In this document: positions 62,019-64,000 of the stretch, piece by piece
How positions within the stretch are numbered: the first letter of the stretch is position 1
How the letters are laid out: the number at the start of each line of letters is the position of its first letter
Assembly (NCBI GenBank): GCA_903789595.1
Contig: CAIFEZ010000020.1
Location: 1-64,000, forward strand
Length of the DNA stretch: 64,000 bases
Reading direction: 5' to 3'
Source of the DNA: an uncultured eubacterium 1-6
Lineage (GTDB): Bacteria > Bacillota > Clostridia > Lachnospirales > Lachnospiraceae
Notes under the pieces: model-generated
What the model was told of the DNA's origin: nothing
Databases searched by the model: none
The model's input: the letters and a program-made list of their open reading frames with translations, nothing else
Made by a program: the position numbers and the translations under genes

Positions 62019-63134
62019 TTATGCCGATGGAAGCTGGCTGTATACTGTCTCAGCGTCAGTAATATGAGGTGTGGCGTTTGCATCGCCGGCTGCTCCCGCG
62101 GTAACCAGAATGTACTCTACTCCGTTTGCGTCCGCAGCCAGACTGGCCAGACAATGTCCGGCTTCGTCGGTGTAGCCGGTTTTTCCGCCGATGATCGTTG
62201 TTCCGTTATCCAGCGTAGAAGATGCCAGATTTACAAAAGTCGTACTGCTCAGGGCAATACCCGCGCTGTGAACAGATGTTGCCTTTGTGGTGTAGATATG
62301 TGTGGAAAAAATTGTCTGAAAGGTTTCATTTTTCACTGCGTATTCCAGCAGTTTTGCCATATCCTGACAGGTGGAATAATGATTTTCATCCTGAAGGCCG
62401 GTTGCATTCGCAAAATTTGTAGCGGTCATTCCGATTTCCTGCGCCTTCTGGTTCATCAGGGTTACAAAGTCAGCTTCAGATCCCGATACATAATTACAGA
62501 TCGCGTAGCAGGCATCCGCGCCCGAAGGAAGCATGATTCCGTACAGAATGTCAAGAATCGGTACAGTTTCCCCGGCCTCAAAACCTGCAGTTGCGGCTCC
62601 CTGTGCGTACGCGGTATTGAACTCGGTCCCGTCAAAGGTATAGGTAGCGCTCAAATCATCAATATTCTCTATTGCGACGAGCACAGTCATAATCTTTGTC
62701 ATAGACGCCGGATAAATTCTTGCCGTTCCGTTCTGGTCAATTACCTGTGCGTTGTCCTTTACCCGGATCATATATACGTCCGGACTGGAAAGAGTGCTGG
62801 TGTCAATAGTGGGAACCGGTCCCAGATCCTCGGCAGAATTTGAACTGTCCGCTGAAGATGCAGAGGTCACATTTTCATCAGAAGAATCAAAAACGGTCTT
62901 TTCCCCTACATATGTCATCGAAAGACTTGTCACCGCCTCACTGTCAATCTGGTTGTTTTCCGCGTCAATTCTTCCCTTCAGCAGAACGACAAGGACAAGG
63001 ACGATGATGACAGCCAGAACGATTACGATCGTCGAAATAATCATCAGAATCTTCCGCTTCACCGCCCGCTCTCTGGCTTTTCTGGCCTTCCTTTCCTCTC
63101 TGCTCTCATCATAATCTCTATCTTCCGGTCTCAT
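62019..63134 (-). CDS. dacA: D-alanyl-D-alanine carboxypeptidase (S11 family)
   Basis: This membrane-anchored penicillin-binding protein trims the terminal D-Ala of peptidoglycan stems. A charged N-terminus (KARKARERAVKRK) precedes one long membrane helix, an acidic Ser-rich linker and the S11 domain with the active-site ASMTK, KTG in IGGKTGYT and, in place of SxN, PSGADACY. The Ala instead of Asn in the SxN motif is a notable change. GAGGAG precedes the ATG. Length is 371 residues. The C-terminal domain of DacA/PBP5 is absent. Confidence 0.9.
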   Translation of the reverse strand: MRPEDRDYDESREERKARKARERAVKRKILMIISTIVIVLAVIIVLVLVVLLKGRIDAENNQIDSEAVTSLSMTYVGEKTVFDSSDENVTSASSADSSNSAEDLGPVPTIDTSTLSSPDVYMIRVKDNAQVIDQNGTARIYPASMTKIMTVLVAIENIDDLSATYTFDGTEFNTAYAQGAATAGFEAGETVPILDILYGIMLPSGADACYAICNYVSGSEADFVTLMNQKAQEIGMTATNFANATGLQDENHYSTCQDMAKLLEYAVKNETFQTIFSTHIYTTKATSVHSAGIALSSTTFVNLASSTLDNGTTIIGGKTGYTDEAGHCLASLAADANGVEYILVTAGAAGDANATPHITDAETVYSQLPSA

Positions 63135-63311
63135 AAATCTCCTCTTGTATCTTCCCTACATGTAAATAATCCTGTCAGATGCGACGGATAAGATTTCTGA
63201 TTATTACATAATGATGTGAATAGAACCCATCAATGTTCTTAAACAGTATATCTTGTGAACCTGCAAAAATCAACTATCCGCACTTCCGGTACGCTTTTGC
63301 GTACCTTAACG

Positions 63312-63548
63312 GTTTACTGTACACCCCTATCTCTTTACGGCAAGGATTTTACAGTCCTGTTGCCATTCGCAAACTGGCAGTAACAAAGTTCTATCCTTAT
63401 TTATTGAAGCTGCGGAACTCCTCAGGCGCAAGCGCCTTCGTCAAACAGTCCTCGCCATCCACTTCTTCAATAATTAACGGATAAAACTTTTAACAGCCAG
63501 TAATGCTCAGGCAAGGGTACTGTAAAATCTTTGCCGTTTCAGTAGTGC
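63312..63548. repeat. R1 element, inverted copy
   Basis: It carries GGCAAGGATTTTACAG and the ACTGGCAG...GATAAAACTTTTAACAGCC arms, with the AGGCGCAAGCGCCT core. Orientation is opposite to the 35-kb copy. It adjoins R2 pieces on both sides. Confidence 0.8.
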
Positions 63549-63552
63549 GTCG

Positions 63553-63777
63553 CATGCGAAGCGCGCGATGAGCCCGACTGCGTTTTCTCCTTCTTCAATG
63601 TATAAGCTATAGATTGCTCCGTGCTTCGCACTCTCGCAATCCAACAAGAATGAGCACTTCCGGTACGCTTTTGTGTACCTTCGTGCTCATTCTTGTTGCC
63701 TTCGAAATCGCATCCTGTCTCATTCGCACGCTTCGCGTGCGATGAGCCCGACTGCGTTTTCGAAGAGCTTATACATT
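63553..63777. repeat. R2 partial copy plus complete 181-bp copy
   Basis: A right-end fragment (GATGAGCCCGACTGCGTTTT) at about 63568 precedes the complete copy 63597-63777, whose termini are AATGTATAAGCT / AGCTTATACATT. The internal hairpins match those at 25488-25667. Confidence 0.85.
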
Positions 63778-63806
63778 AAAAAAACCGGTAAGGCGTGCTT
63801 ACCGGT
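63778..63806 (-). terminator. Terminator of the tRNA cluster
   Basis: ACCGGTAAG-cacgc-CTTACCGGT followed by TTTTTTT on the minus strand, 7 nt past tRNA-Lys. The T run abuts the R2 copy. Confidence 0.9.
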
Positions 63807-63812
63807 AGTGTG

Positions 63813-63885
63813 TGAAGCATCGGGGACTCGAACCCCGGACAACTTGATTAAAAGTCAAGTGCTCTGCCGCCTGAGCTAATGCTCC
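63813..63885 (-). tRNA. tRNA-Lys (UUU anticodon)
   Basis: The acceptor stem GGAGCAT / ATGCTTC, D-arm TAGCTCAG, anticodon loop CTTTTAA and T-loop GGGGTTCGAGTCCCC give a full 73-nt cloverleaf. No CCA is encoded. Confidence 0.97.
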
Positions 63886-63896
63886 AAAAAAAAACG

Positions 63897-63969
<73 letters not shown>

Positions 63970-63975
63970 ACAAAG

Positions 63976-64000
63976 TTGCGGGAGAAGGATTTGAACCTCC
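63976..64000 (-). tRNA. Partial tRNA (3' end) at window edge
   Basis: The T-arm GGAGGTTCAAATCCTTC and acceptor half TCCCGCA with discriminator A are visible. The anticodon lies beyond the window, so the identity is not known. Confidence 0.75.

Overview
The window looks like part of the chromosome of a Lachnospiraceae-like bacterium (class Clostridia, Firmicutes) of moderate to fairly high G+C. The grounds are a clostridial-type Tad/Flp pilus locus with DUF5702, TadE-like and FHA proteins, S-box and THI-box riboswitches, a BirA-type operator, an RF2 gene with a programmed frameshift, long-form HPF, RicT, a CBS-type inorganic pyrophosphatase and AGGAGG-type ribosome binding sites. I see no rRNA, phage, CRISPR array or intact insertion sequence. 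Most genes lie on the minus strand.

Layout. 0.1-2 kb: murG (+) and a HIT protein (-). 2-12.8 kb: a complete minus-strand Tad pilus operon reading tadV-like peptidase, tadZ, tadA, tadB, tadC (split by a frameshift), flp pilin, DUF5702 protein, TadE-like, second A24 peptidase, second TadE-like, FHA protein. 13-20 kb: TraX-like membrane protein, NSS-family Na+ symporter, double-Nudix protein, transglutaminase-like lipoprotein, deoD, murI. 20.5-26.5 kb: Na+/phosphate cotransporter behind a PhoP-box-like array, a small AT-rich hypothetical gene, glgB with an unusual N-terminal extension, tatD. 26.8-42 kb: housekeeping genes metG, hom, prfB, secA, hpf, rsmI, trmN6-like, ricT, holB, a guanylate-kinase-like gene and a MATE exporter. 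42-50 kb: a THI-box-controlled thiamine-binding protein, then two URO-D-type methyltransferase genes around a divergent PucR-type regulator and a decayed MFS gene, desulfoferrodoxin, a DUF1284 protein, and bioY behind a BirA-like operator. 50-64 kb: a two-component system, metK behind a SAM-I riboswitch, murA, aroK, gdhA, a CBS pyrophosphatase, an S1-domain protein, a GIY-YIG protein beside a 20-bp-spaced DnaA-box cluster, dacA and a tRNA cluster (Lys, Phe, one partial).

The most unusual structure is intergenic. At least four families of small palindromic repeats recur in both orientations. I call them R1 (about 245 bp, long imperfect inverted repeats, two copies flanked by exact 11- and 12-bp direct repeats), R2 (about 180 bp, termini near ACTGTATAAGCTC/GAGCTTATACAGT, nested hairpins), R3 (a GAGATAAAAC hairpin) and R4 (a CGAGAACCTGCGGTTCT hairpin). 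They often touch stop codons or terminators and look like non-autonomous mobile or RNA-structured elements. Short in-frame tandem repeats in the leader regions of both TadE-like pseudopilins, and several other intergenic tandem repeats, add to the picture of an unusually repeat-rich genome.
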